A stretch of DNA of 7,040 nt, taken from contig SPBV01000090.1 of the NCBI GenBank assembly GCA_004525885.1, positions 1 through 7,040 of the forward strand, written 5' to 3'. Source of the stretch: Nitrosomonadales bacterium. Its GTDB lineage: Bacteria > Pseudomonadota > Gammaproteobacteria > Burkholderiales > Nitrosomonadaceae. The notes below the pieces were generated by a model that saw only the letters and a program-made list of their open reading frames with translations, was not told where the DNA came from and ran no database searches. Positions 1-7,015 of this stretch are shown here, in pieces. The stretch's first letter is position 1. Each line of letters begins with the position of its first letter. The position numbers were made by a program, and so were the translations under genes.

Positions 1-723
1 ACGGGACGAGAGCCCACAGAGACTGACCCGAGCCATCTACGCGAAGGAGCAGCAGAGACTTGGAAGCAATTTGCTGAGGAACTAATCAAATCCAACAGTA
101 CTGCGCCCGAGAAGAAAACTGTAACCCGACCACCCGCAGCCACCATTGTATCCACACCCCCTCCACAGAATGAAGAGACGAGAAATGAAATTAGCGCATT
201 ACAAACCGCAATGAAAGAAATGAAAGAAAGCCAACAGAAACAAGACTCTAGTGCTGCCTCGCTGAGCCATACCGTAACGATCCTTGAAGCGACTATGACA
301 ACTATGGCTGAAGCAATTACTATGAATAATGCCAGCTTGACTGATATGAATGGGAAGTTCGACGCCCTCAACAGACAACTCGCAACACTCACGAAGATTA
401 TTACCCAGCACATCCTACAGAAGAATAGCAACAAAGACGATGAAAGCATCGAGGACATTACCGATACTTTAATGCACGGAGGAGACTTAAGCCCGAGAGC
501 AGAGGCAGTCAAACACACCCTTGATGGTGATGATGTACTATCGTACCCTAATATTCTCCATGACTCGACTCAGTATGAAGCGAACCAACGAGTAGGTCGC
601 GATCCCCCGACGTTCCCAACAAGCATTTCCGCTAGCCCCGGTCTTTCTTACTCCCCTCATAGCTCCCAAAACCCAAACGCTGGACAAAGTAGTTCCAGCA
701 GCGGTTTCGGGGCCGGTGTCTAA
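1..723 (+). CDS. ORF1 protein of the retrotransposon, C-terminal part (start outside window)
   Basis: The frame starting at base 1 is open for 240 codons to TAA at 721-723. The first ATG seen (211) is therefore probably internal and the protein is 5'-partial. About codons 64-140 (nt 190-420) form a long heptad-like amphipathic stretch, rich in Leu, Met and Ile at spaced positions (for example SLTDMNGKFDALNRQLATL), predicted as a coiled coil. It is preceded by a Pro/Thr-rich linker. It is followed by an acidic stretch (NKDDESIEDITD) and a Ser/Pro/Gly-rich tail ending GFGAGV. No CCHC knuckle or RRM is visible in this part. Position before ORF2, and a coiled coil as in L1 ORF1p, suggest an RNA-binding, self-assembling chaperone; this is inferred from context. 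A 9-nt unit (atgaaagaa) is duplicated in tandem at 211-228, encoding MKEMKE. Confidence 0.72.
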   Translation, partial: TGREPTETDPSHLREGAAETWKQFAEELIKSNSTAPEKKTVTRPPAATIVSTPPPQNEETRNEISALQTAMKEMKESQQKQDSSAASLSHTVTILEATMTTMAEAITMNNASLTDMNGKFDALNRQLATLTKIITQHILQKNSNKDDESIEDITDTLMHGGDLSPRAEAVKHTLDGDDVLSYPNILHDSTQYEANQRVGRDPPTFPTSISASPGLSYSPHSSQNPNAGQSSSSSGFGAGV

Positions 724-725
724 TG
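721..725 (+). promoter_or_regulatory. Overlapping stop-start TAATG joining ORF1 and ORF2
   Basis: The ORF1 stop TAA (721-723) shares its last A with the ATG of ORF2 (723-725). The ORF2 frame has a TAG at 690-692 and no other ATG before 723, so 723 is the first possible AUG start. UAAUG is the arrangement shown to support termination-reinitiation in the SART1 retrotransposon. I see no canonical -1 slippery heptamer in the 28 bases between 693 and 720. Coupling here is inferred from this arrangement alone. Confidence 0.6.
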
Positions 726-1475
726 TCCTCGGAGTGCACGGAACGGGGTTGTCCAAACAGCTCTGGTTCCACCCACCTATCCTTTGACAAGCGGTCCATG
801 TCGTTATCGAAAGAAGGCTACATCACTCAGACGCAAATCACTCACACACCCAATCTCATAGCCATCAAACTTAACCTATTACACAAGAAAAATGGGAAGC
901 TTGCTGCATCCGAAGCCAACGAAGTCTACCATAAAGGTTTAGAAAAGCAATCTCTCTCTCGTATTGCTAAGATGAAATCACGGGGCGAAGAAAGCAATCA
1001 ATGGCAAGGGCATCAACCACGATTCTCACAACATTGGCCCAGCACCCGGGAATCCGACACCTTCAGGGTACATCATGTAAACCTTAATGGCTTGAGCATT
1101 CACGATGGATATTCGATAGACCTATACCTACAAGGAACCGTAGCGCTTCAAGTGGATATGGGATCAATGAATGAAATCAATCTTAACCTCCAGAATCCAT
1201 CCATTCGGAGCCGATTTACCAATGCATTTAAACGATTCGATCGTAACATGGGCATCCAACAATCATACCCACCAGAACCGAGCATGCGAAAGGATGACTA
1301 TAATCCTGGATCTAATATGATATGGGTGCAAGGAGGATATGCTGGAAGGATAATTGAACGTGGAAAAGATAAGTACGGCCGTTGGAGTTACCTTGTACTA
1401 CTGGGCAAGCGCAATCGGAAATTGCTTTTTATCAGTGCATATAAAGTGTGCAAAGGAGGAACGCTCGGGGGGTAA
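723..1475 (+). CDS. ORF2, N-terminal segment: N-terminal half of the APE-type endonuclease, ended by an in-frame TAA
   Basis: This segment has 250 codons. Residues 1-112 are a Ser- and Lys-rich leader without recognised domain. From residue about 114 the APE/exonuclease-III fold begins. HHVNLNGLS (117-125) matches the first endonuclease motif, with N120 equivalent to L1 N14. SMNEINLNL (148-156) carries the catalytic Glu, E151, equivalent to L1 E43. Then come a PGS/GGYAGRI segment (195-210) and DKYGRWSYLVLLGKRN (216-231), followed by LFISAYKVC (235-243), which is the central beta-strand motif ending in the conserved Tyr. The segment then stops after GGTLGG, long before the D-N and D-H motifs. 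Those lie in the same frame directly downstream, at 1476 onward. On its own this segment cannot be an active nuclease. It is best read as the 5' part of a single ORF2 of about 1,959 codons. Its start is set by the TAATG overlap. Confidence 0.8.
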   Translation: MSSECTERGCPNSSGSTHLSFDKRSMSLSKEGYITQTQITHTPNLIAIKLNLLHKKNGKLAASEANEVYHKGLEKQSLSRIAKMKSRGEESNQWQGHQPRFSQHWPSTRESDTFRVHHVNLNGLSIHDGYSIDLYLQGTVALQVDMGSMNEINLNLQNPSIRSRFTNAFKRFDRNMGIQQSYPPEPSMRKDDYNPGSNMIWVQGGYAGRIIERGKDKYGRWSYLVLLGKRNRKLLFISAYKVCKGGTLGG

Positions 1476-1862
1476 GGGATTGCAGCACAAGAAACACGAG
1501 CAATGGCAAAGGATCTACACCCACTGAGCAAAAATCCTAGAAAAGCATTTGATGCAGACTTGAAGGAATTCGTGGTCACTCGGAGAGCGGCAGGTTACTT
1601 CATCTCATTGACTATGGACTCGAACACAGATATTAACTCACCCGAAATGGCCAACTTTATGTCCGACACGGGACTATTATCTCCGTTTCACTATCTTCAC
1701 CCCGATACAGAACCACCAGCGACTTACTACCGAGGCACTACATGCATAGATATAGCTCTGGTATGCCCATTTATGCTCCAAGGGGTAACTCGGGTCGGTT
1801 ATGCACCGTTCTATTACTCGGGCAATCAAGACCACCGTGAACTCCTCGTAGATTTTAGCGAA
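1062..1862 (+). other. Split APE-type endonuclease domain spanning the premature stop
   Basis: This interval marks the one domain cut by the stop at 1473. The Asn and Glu motifs lie before the stop (codons at 1080-1082 and 1173-1175). The Asp-Asn, Asp and Asp-His motifs lie after it. In the L1 and APE families these residues together coordinate metal and cleave one strand of the target DNA. A protein begun at 1503 would lack the first two catalytic positions. Confidence 0.8.
1473..1475 (+). other. Premature in-frame TAA within the endonuclease domain of ORF2
   Basis: TAA directly follows a run of six G (1467-1472). The codons after it, from 1476, read GIAAQETRA and continue without a break into the ATG at 1503, all in the frame of 723. 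Sequence on both sides fits one endonuclease domain, so a single-base nonsense change explains it better than an indel, which would have shifted the frame. The following base is G (TAAG), and I do not recognise a known readthrough context. Confidence 0.85.
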
Positions 1863-4800
1863 AAGTTCTTATTCGAATTTCAACCGGACCCTACTAAGAA
1901 GCTCAGGGTTCCACTTACAATGCAAAATGTACAAGCGGTCGAAAAATATATCCAACTCGTGAAACAATTCTGGCATATAGCCAAGTTACCTGAACAAGTC
2001 CGTGACATCCACCAGAAGTTCGAGACTGCTAACCCAGTGGAACGAGCCAAATTGATCAAGCGAATAATAACACTTGACAATGTACGCATCGAGACCATGA
2101 GAGCTGCAGCGAAACGATGCGGACCTTCTTATGCTAATAATTTCCTCTGGTCTCCGTCCTTGAAGAAATTCGGAACTATTATGCGATACTGGAATCATAG
2201 AAGAACGGCAGCACTGGAAGGAGACCCTGCGGGAGAAAGAGTAACCAAACCAGAGGGCATCGAGGTTGAGGAAGCGACAAGTGAAGAAGGAGTAATGGAA
2301 GCTCACATAAGAGCAACGAAGAACTGGACCAGCACGAAAGCTCAAGCGACGGACTTACATTTAGCTCACGTAGATGAGTTGATCCAACGCACAGCAGATG
2401 AACGAGGTATCTCCTACGAATCTGCAAGAAAGCACATTTACAACGTCGAAGTAAGTAAGGCCAAACACCAGAAGCATGAACTCTATATGAAGGGTCCTCG
2501 CACAGGATTACCAAAGATGGTCAAAGTACCAGTACCCAATTCGGAAATACCAGACCAATGGATGGATATCACTGAAGAAGGGATGGTCAATGACATTTTA
2601 CTGCAGAGAACCAAACATTCCTTACTAGCATCTGCCAATTCGCCCTTCGCATTAGGACCGCTAGCTGACCTGGTAGGAGAGGATGCTGAAAAAGAGGCAG
2701 CGGACTCAATTATTGAAGGCACATTTGATATGCGTATCATAGAGGGGATGAACATTCCCGATAAAGCCGAAACTGTTGCATTTCTATCAGCGCTTCTTAG
2801 ACCATCTTCCAAGAACGGTGAACCAATGATCGACTGCGAAAGTGACATTTCTACTGCAGACTATATGCTGATATTCAGCAAAACTCCTGATAAGACTGCG
2901 TGTGGCCCAAGCGGCATTACTATGTCTCATTGGAAAGCAGCTTGCTATGATCCGGATATTGCAGCGATACACGCAATCTTCATGGACATGCCCTTCCGAT
3001 ATGGCTTCTCATTTCCGCGATGGCAAAGGTCCATTCATGTATTGCTTCAAAAATTGGATCAACCGTATGCCAATTCATTTCGTAACATCCAACTCTACGA
3101 AGGCGATTTCAATGGTGCGCTAAAGCTGCTACTGGGCCGCCGACTCATGCGACACGCGGACGAACATCAAATCAACTCTGACGAAACGTATGGAGGACGA
3201 AAAGGACGGAACTGCCATGAACTCTTATCACGATTACAGTACACATCTGAATATAGTAGGATAATGAGGACACCAATGGGCCTTCTCGATGTTGACGCCA
3301 AAGGCTGCTTTGATCGAATGCAAGGAAACGTCACAGCTATGACGAATAGGAGACTGGGTTGCAAAGCACAAACAGCGCAATGCCAATCGATTACAATTCA
3401 CGCAATGAAACATAATGTGAAGACAGGTTATGGAATCTCGCCCGAATCAATTCAACGAAGTACAAAGGATCGACTAGGAGGTCAAGGCCAAGGGAACGGA
3501 GGAGGCATTACTAACTGGCATGGGCATAATGAAACTCTTCTACTCGCATTTAAGACATTCTTCGCCGGATGCACAATATCAGATCCGGTTCAAAGCATAG
3601 CCGCAGTGCAACAATGGATTCTCAGTTTCGTGGATGATAACAAAATCTTATTCTCCTTCGACCAAACAGCAACATGTGAGGCAATACTTCTCGAATGCCA
3701 AAGAGGACTGCAAACATGGGACACATTATTGAAAATTACGGGAGGAGCAGTTGAGATCCGCAAATGCATGCTATCTCTAATGCTATATCGATTTGATACC
3801 TACCATTTCCGGAACTTAAGACCTGGCGAACCAAAAATGCGTAGCGTAAATGACACACCAGGTCAATGCTCTGTACAACCCACCAACATGCCACACGCAA
3901 TCCCAATCCAACGACAGGATCCATCGACAGGAGGAAGACTACTTGGAGTACGCATGGCACCTGACGGATCGTTTACAAATGAATTCCAATATCGCCTACA
4001 ACTTGTGAGAGACATGGCAATGAAGCTAGCTGCGGCTCCATTCGACACTGGAGATGTATTAACAGTATACCAGGTAAGATACAAACCGGCTATAAATTTC
4101 TGCTTACCGATTACAACATTCTCCGCCAAGCAGTGCGATGCAATCCAATGCCCATTTTACAAAGTTATGCTTCCAAAACTCGGGATCAATCGGAATATGA
4201 AACGGGATGTTATTTATGGACCATACGAACTTGGAGGATTGAACCTTACGGACCTCAAGGTAGAGCAACTAGCACAGCACGTACGTCGTCTCATAGGAAA
4301 TGTGCGAAAAAGGGGCAACTTAGGCAACATCATCTTAATGACATTCAATGCGTATCAACTTCACATCGGCACCGCACAGCCATTCCTCAGTCAGGACCCG
4401 CATCTGTTCCCCCACAGACTACCGAGGGATACATCATGCATCACCTTCATATGGGAAGAACTACGAGCAATCCAAGGACACATCCAAATACCAGAACTTT
4501 GGCGCCCACCCAAATCCAACGTCAACGATGAAGCAATTATTGATGCAGTCCTACGAACTATCCAAGCTAAAACACCACAACTCGTCAAAGACACGATATG
4601 GATGGTCAACGCGTGCAGGCTATATCTCAATGTCACAATGCTTAGCGAAATCATGGACGCAAACGGTGCATACATTCAGCAATGGGCAATGAACGGTACT
4701 CAGCAAAACGAGACAGCCATGGACTACCCATACCAACCTAAACCACCCCCAAGAGCTTGGAAAATCTGGAGAGATGCATTACACGCAACGTATCTCGACA

Positions 4801-6602
4801 TCCACCGTACTGCTGACAGCTGCCCCCTTCATAGACCCATCGGGCCTACGTCACGAAACAACATAACACAGCCACATTGGCCACCTCAAATTCCCACGAC
4901 AGGCATGACGATGAGGGCACTCATTGACCTTTTACCACCTGCATATAGCCAAGCAGTTGGAAACGTGTCCATACCTCCTGACGACGGATTAGCACTAGCC
5001 CACGCGCTCATGTCAAAGAATATGATTCACGCATGGAGCGATGGTACGGTCAAGAATGGAGAAGCTGCACATGCCTACACACTAAGAACGATTCGAGATG
5101 ATCCAACAGAATCCATTGTAGGCTCAAGCAGGACACCAGGGGACCCGAAATCCATCTGTTCCCTCAGAACTGAACATTACGGGGCGTTTGGAATAGCACT
5201 TCTAGTACAGATCCTCTGCATTCGACACTCTATCACAGCAACCGAAGGACATCTCAACTTTTACATTGACAATGACACGGTAATCAAGCGACTCAAATAC
5301 GGCATTCAGCCGGAAATGGGATCTATCAAATACTGCAAGACAGACTATGACATTTGGGCCGAGACAATTCACATCCTGGAAAGCTTACCATGCACTAGTG
5401 CATTCACTCATGTAAAAGGCCATCAAGATGACGCTCTTTATGCACTTTGCAAAGTTACAAGCCCACTACCTCGCTTGGCTCACTACAATATAGAGATGGA
5501 TAGAATCGCAGGGCAATGCCGTAATGAGGGAATCCAACCAATGATGACGACAGTATTACCTAGGTCCGAGATTGCTCTTGTACTCAACTCTAACGTGGTG
5601 ACTCACAATGTAAAGGATGCAATTAGTCACGCAATGAAATATGAACCAGTCCAAACATATCTGTGCCAAAGGAACGAATGGGCACCCGAAACTTTCAATC
5701 TAATTGACTGGCAATCATTCGGGCGCTACATGAAATCTATACCTATGGTCAAGAGAATCAAAGTATCCAAATATGTACACGACTGGCAAAACACAGGCTC
5801 CCAAAAAGAAAAGTTCGCACGCAGCACCCATCGCAAGGAACCACTCGAAGAAACTGAGTATCAGGAATTAAGCCAATGCCCCATGAAATGCGGAGAGCAC
5901 GAGGGACCGCAACATTACCTACACTGCAGAATGAACCCGAAACCCGATGAGATCAAGCGATGCATCCAGAGTATAGCAAGATGGATGCAGAAAGCCGGTA
6001 CCTCAAAACCCCTTATGATTATCATACTCAAAGCAATGCGAGAGTGGCTCAACGAAGGCATATTAGAAATAGAATGGGAGTACCCAGAAGATTTAGACCA
6101 CGAGGGATGTACTCAGGCATTAGCCGAACAGCAACTAATAGGATGGAATAATTTCTTCAAAGGGCGCATTAGCAAAACATGGACAGAAATACAGCAACGC
6201 GAATACTCGAGACAGAGCCAACACCGCATCGATTCTAAGGTTGAACCATTACCCAAACATTACTCCGGAAACTGGTGGGCAGCAAACCTTATCAAGCAAG
6301 TTGTATTTATGAGCCTCAATCTGTGGCAAATCAGAAATGATGCCCTTCACTCGGACAAGATACTGAATGACTACAATGAACAACGAAGAATACTTCTAAC
6401 GCAACTAGCCACATGGTACGACAAAGAGAACGATTTTGAACCTGAAGACAAAAAGTACTTTCATAGACCCTACCTAGAACGGCAGACAGACCCGAATTAT
6501 GCTATTCAAGCTTGGTGCATATCCATTGAACGAATTCACACGATGAACGAACGTATACGAGAGACCACCAATGCCCGAGATATACGCAACTTCTTCACGT
6601 AG
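1476..6602 (+). CDS. ORF2, main segment: rest of APE endonuclease, reverse transcriptase, RNase H, zinc knuckle
   Basis: Same frame as 723. The first ATG is at 1503, giving 1,699 residues; numbers below use that ATG. Endonuclease remainder: TMDSNTDI with D39 and N41, CIDIAL with D83, and NQDHRELLVDF with D110/H111 (the usual SDH is QDH). A charged linker covers about 121-430. RT at about 430-830: TACGPSGI (465-472), FRNIQLYEGDFNGALKLL with RL (526-548), GGRKGRN (564-570), motif A LLDVDAKGCFDRM (D598), motif B GQGQGNGGGITNW (660-672), motif C FVDDN (D711, D712), then WDTLLKITGG and KC. RNase H at about 1174-1342: AWSDGTV (D1180), LRTEHYGAFG (E1224), FYIDND (D1256), HVKGHQDD (1303-1310) and NIEMDRIA (D1333). 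Zinc knuckle C-x3-C-x7-H-x3-C at C1459, C1463, H1471, C1475. The C-terminal part has GW..FFKGRISKTW and LWQIRNDALH, an end I recall from algal LINE proteins but without known function. All catalytic residues are present. Stop is TAG at 6600-6602. Confidence 0.93.
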   Translation, partial: GIAAQETRAMAKDLHPLSKNPRKAFDADLKEFVVTRRAAGYFISLTMDSNTDINSPEMANFMSDTGLLSPFHYLHPDTEPPATYYRGTTCIDIALVCPFMLQGVTRVGYAPFYYSGNQDHRELLVDFSEKFLFEFQPDPTKKLRVPLTMQNVQAVEKYIQLVKQFWHIAKLPEQVRDIHQKFETANPVERAKLIKRIITLDNVRIETMRAAAKRCGPSYANNFLWSPSLKKFGTIMRYWNHRRTAALEGDPAGERVTKPEGIEVEEATSEEGVMEAHIRATKNWTSTKAQATDLHLAHVDELIQRTADERGISYESARKHIYNVEVSKAKHQKHELYMKGPRTGLPKMVKVPVPNSEIPDQWMDITEEGMVNDILLQRTKHSLLASANSPFALGPLADLVGEDAEKEAADSIIEGTFDMRIIEGMNIPDKAETVAFLSALLRPSSKNGEPMIDCESDISTADYMLIFSKTPDKTACGPSGITMSHWKAACYDPDIAAIHAIFMDMPFRYGFSFPRWQRSIHVLLQKLDQPYANSFRNIQLYEGDFNGALKLLLGRRLMRHADEHQINSDETYGGRKGRNCHELLSRLQYTSEYSRIMRTPMGLLDVDAKGCFDRMQGNVTAMTNRRLGCKAQTAQCQSITIHAMKHNVKTGYGISPESIQRSTKDRLGGQGQGNGGGITNWHGHNETLLLAFKTFFAGCTISDPVQSIAAVQQWILSFVDDNKILFSFDQTATCEAILLECQRGLQTWDTLLKITGGAVEIRKCMLSLMLYRFDTYHFRNLRPGEPKMRSVNDTPGQCSVQPTNMPHAIPIQRQDPSTGGRLLGVRMAPDGSFTNEFQYRLQLVRDMAMKLAAAPFDTGDVLTVYQVRYKPAINFCLPITTFSAKQCDAIQCPFYKVMLPKLGINRNMKRDVIYGPYELGGLNLTDLKVEQLAQHVRRLIGNVRKRGNLGNIILMTFNAYQLHIGTAQPFLSQDPHLFPHRLPRDTSCITFIWEELRAIQGHIQIPELWRPPKSNVNDEAIIDAVLRTIQAKTPQLVKDTIWMVNACRLYLNVTMLSEIMDANGAYIQQWAMNGTQQNETAMDYPYQPKPPPRAWKIWRDALHATYLDIHRTADSCPLHRPIGPTSRNNITQPHWPPQIPTTGMTMRALIDLLPPAYSQAVGNVSIPPDDGLALAHALMSKNMIHAWSDGTVKNGEAAHAYTLRTIRDDPTESIVGSSRTPGDPKSICSLRTEHYGAFGIALLVQILCIRHSITATEGHLNFYIDNDTVIKRLKYGIQPEMGSIKYCKTDYDIWAETIHILESLPCTSAFTHVKGHQDDALYALCKVTSPLPRLAHYNIEMDRIAGQCRNEGIQPMMTTVLPRSEIALVLNSNVVTHNVKDAISHAMKYEPVQTYLCQRNEWAPETFNLIDWQSFGRYMKSIPMVKRIKVSKYVHDWQNTGSQKEKFARSTHRKEPLEETEYQELSQCPMKCGEHEGPQHYLHCRMNPKPDEIKRCIQSIARWMQKAGTSKPLMIIILKAMREWLNEGILEIEWEYPEDLDHEGCTQALAEQQLIGWNNFFKGRISKTWTEIQQREYSRQSQHRIDSKVEPLPKHYSGNWWAANLIKQVVFMSLNLWQIRNDALHSDKILNDYNEQRRILLTQLATWYDKENDFEPEDKKYFHRPYLERQTDPNYAIQAWCISIERIHTMNERIRETTNARDIRNFFT

Positions 6603-6624
6603 CGCTCACAAACACAAACAATTC

Positions 6625-6640
6625 CTACGCAAAAGCGTAG
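6625..6640 (+). repeat. Hairpin in the 3' UTR: 6-bp stem, AAAA loop
   Basis: ctacgc (6625-6630) and gcgtag (6635-6640) are perfect reverse complements around aaaa. It lies 22 nt past the ORF2 stop. It could be an RNA stem read by the RT or could be chance; there is no T tract, so it is not a bacterial-type terminator. Confidence 0.5.
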
Positions 6641-6654
6641 ATTCCTTTCAACTT

Positions 6655-6666
6655 CTACTATAGTAG
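6655..6666 (+). repeat. 12-nt perfect palindrome in the 3' UTR
   Basis: ctactatagtag is its own reverse complement. In RNA it could pair between two molecules or form a small stem with a tight loop. It starts 14 nt after the preceding hairpin, giving two structured elements in a row. Confidence 0.45.
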
Positions 6667-6730
6667 GATGAGGAGGGACGGTATGGAACCCTAGTCTTTT
6701 TACTTTAGAATAGATAACGACCGTTAAGAA

Positions 6731-6745
6731 TTTCATTTCATTTCA
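6731..6745 (+). repeat. Three tandem TTTCA units, possible 3' tail
   Basis: The 15 bases are three exact copies of tttca. Many LINEs that lack poly(A) end in a short tandem repeat left by RT slippage. Three units is few, so treating this as the 3' end is a hypothesis. It sits two bases before the first copy of the 25-bp repeat. Confidence 0.5.
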
Positions 6746-6747
6746 TT

Positions 6748-6772
6748 GTACAGTAGGCAACCTTGTCTATAC
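6748..6772 (+). repeat. 25-bp direct repeat, copy 1
   Basis: Begins gtacagtagg and ends ttgtctatac, identical over 25 bases to positions 7016-7040. The last 9 bases also form the left arm of an inverted repeat (6763-6797). A 25-bp exact match within 300 bp is far beyond chance. Confidence 0.92.
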
Positions 6773-6797
6773 CGGCGGCCGACGGGGTTATAGACAA
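6763..6797 (+). repeat. Inverted repeat: 9-bp stem with GC-rich 17-nt loop
   Basis: ttgtctata (6763-6771) pairs perfectly with tatagacaa (6789-6797). A CC/GG pair can extend the stem with one bulged T. The loop contains ggcggcc. The left arm is shared with the 25-bp direct repeat, so the second copy at the window end may continue into the same hairpin. Confidence 0.7.
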
Positions 6798-7015
6798 TCA
6801 TGACATCATCATCATGACGGATATTTGGTGCCTTGGAAATGACCTATGTATTTGTATTGGATGGAGACTCGTGCAAAAGGACACCATGGATACGTGCAAA
6901 GGACAACTGAATTGTGAGTAAGTGACGGGACTGGCGAGTGGTGAGAAATTTCTGACTTTTATACGACATGAGATTGGCTTTCACACGAGTGAATCCATTT
7001 TGTGGCGCATGTACG
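6773..7015. other. Non-coding spacer between the two 25-bp repeats
   Basis: I see no supported ORF or RNA gene here. Small-scale repetition is present: atcatgac at 6797-6804 and 6811-6818 around ATC triplets, and cgtgcaaaaggaca (6870-6883) beside cgtgcaaaggaca (6893-6905), which differ by one A. The stretch could be host flank, a downstream repeat unit, or more of the element's 3' region. Confidence 0.5.

Larger units (their letters stand above)
1..6747 (+). mobile_element. Non-LTR (LINE-type) retrotransposon, 5'-truncated by the window edge
   Basis: The order ORF1, then APE endonuclease, RT, RNase H and CCHC knuckle in one ORF2, with no LTR, protease or integrase, defines a non-LTR retrotransposon. 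An RNase H domain after RT is typical of the I-like superclade (I, R1, Jockey, LOA, Tad1 and relatives). I could not place the element in a named clade. The left end lies outside the window because ORF1 is already open at base 1. The right end is tentative: I put it after the TTTCA units at 6731-6745. It could instead lie further right, since a 25-bp direct repeat begins at 6748 and recurs at the window end. Apart from one in-frame TAA the coding part is intact, which suggests a young insertion. Confidence 0.9.
6603..6747 (+). other. 3' untranslated region of the retrotransposon
   Basis: This stretch runs from the ORF2 stop to the end of the TTTCA units. It has no supported ORF and no clear AATAAA signal. 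It holds a hairpin (6625-6640), a palindrome (6655-6666), a T-rich stretch around 6696-6706 and the pentamer units. In LINEs the 3' UTR structure is often what the RT binds to begin target-primed reverse transcription; that role is inferred here. Confidence 0.6.

Noticed and set aside
693..723. -1 frameshifting as the way to make an ORF1-ORF2 fusion
   Set aside because: The ORF2 frame is open from 693, but I see no canonical slippery heptamer there, and the TAATG overlap gives a simpler explanation.
1473..1475. Alternative genetic code in which TAA is a sense codon
   Set aside because: TAA also ends ORF1 exactly at the ORF2 ATG. Reading through it in the ORF1 frame meets a TAG with no recognisable domain, so the standard code fits better.
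1472..1485. GTAAGG...CAG resembling a 14-nt intron that would remove the premature TAA
   Set aside because: It is shorter than any intron class I would trust, and removing 14 nt would shift the frame away from the conserved endonuclease sequence downstream.
1986..2514. Antisense open frames of 111-119 codons opposite ORF2
   Set aside because: They are low-complexity Ser/Leu/Arg-rich products of the codon pattern on the other strand, with no recognisable motif.
4071..4080. CAG|GTAAGA, a perfect 5' splice-site consensus
   Set aside because: The reading frame continues unbroken through it with family-like sequence (VYQVRYKP), so no intron is needed.
4133..4692. Two + strand open frames of 114-132 codons overlapping ORF2
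   Set aside because: They lie inside conserved ORF2 sequence in other frames and show no motif of their own.
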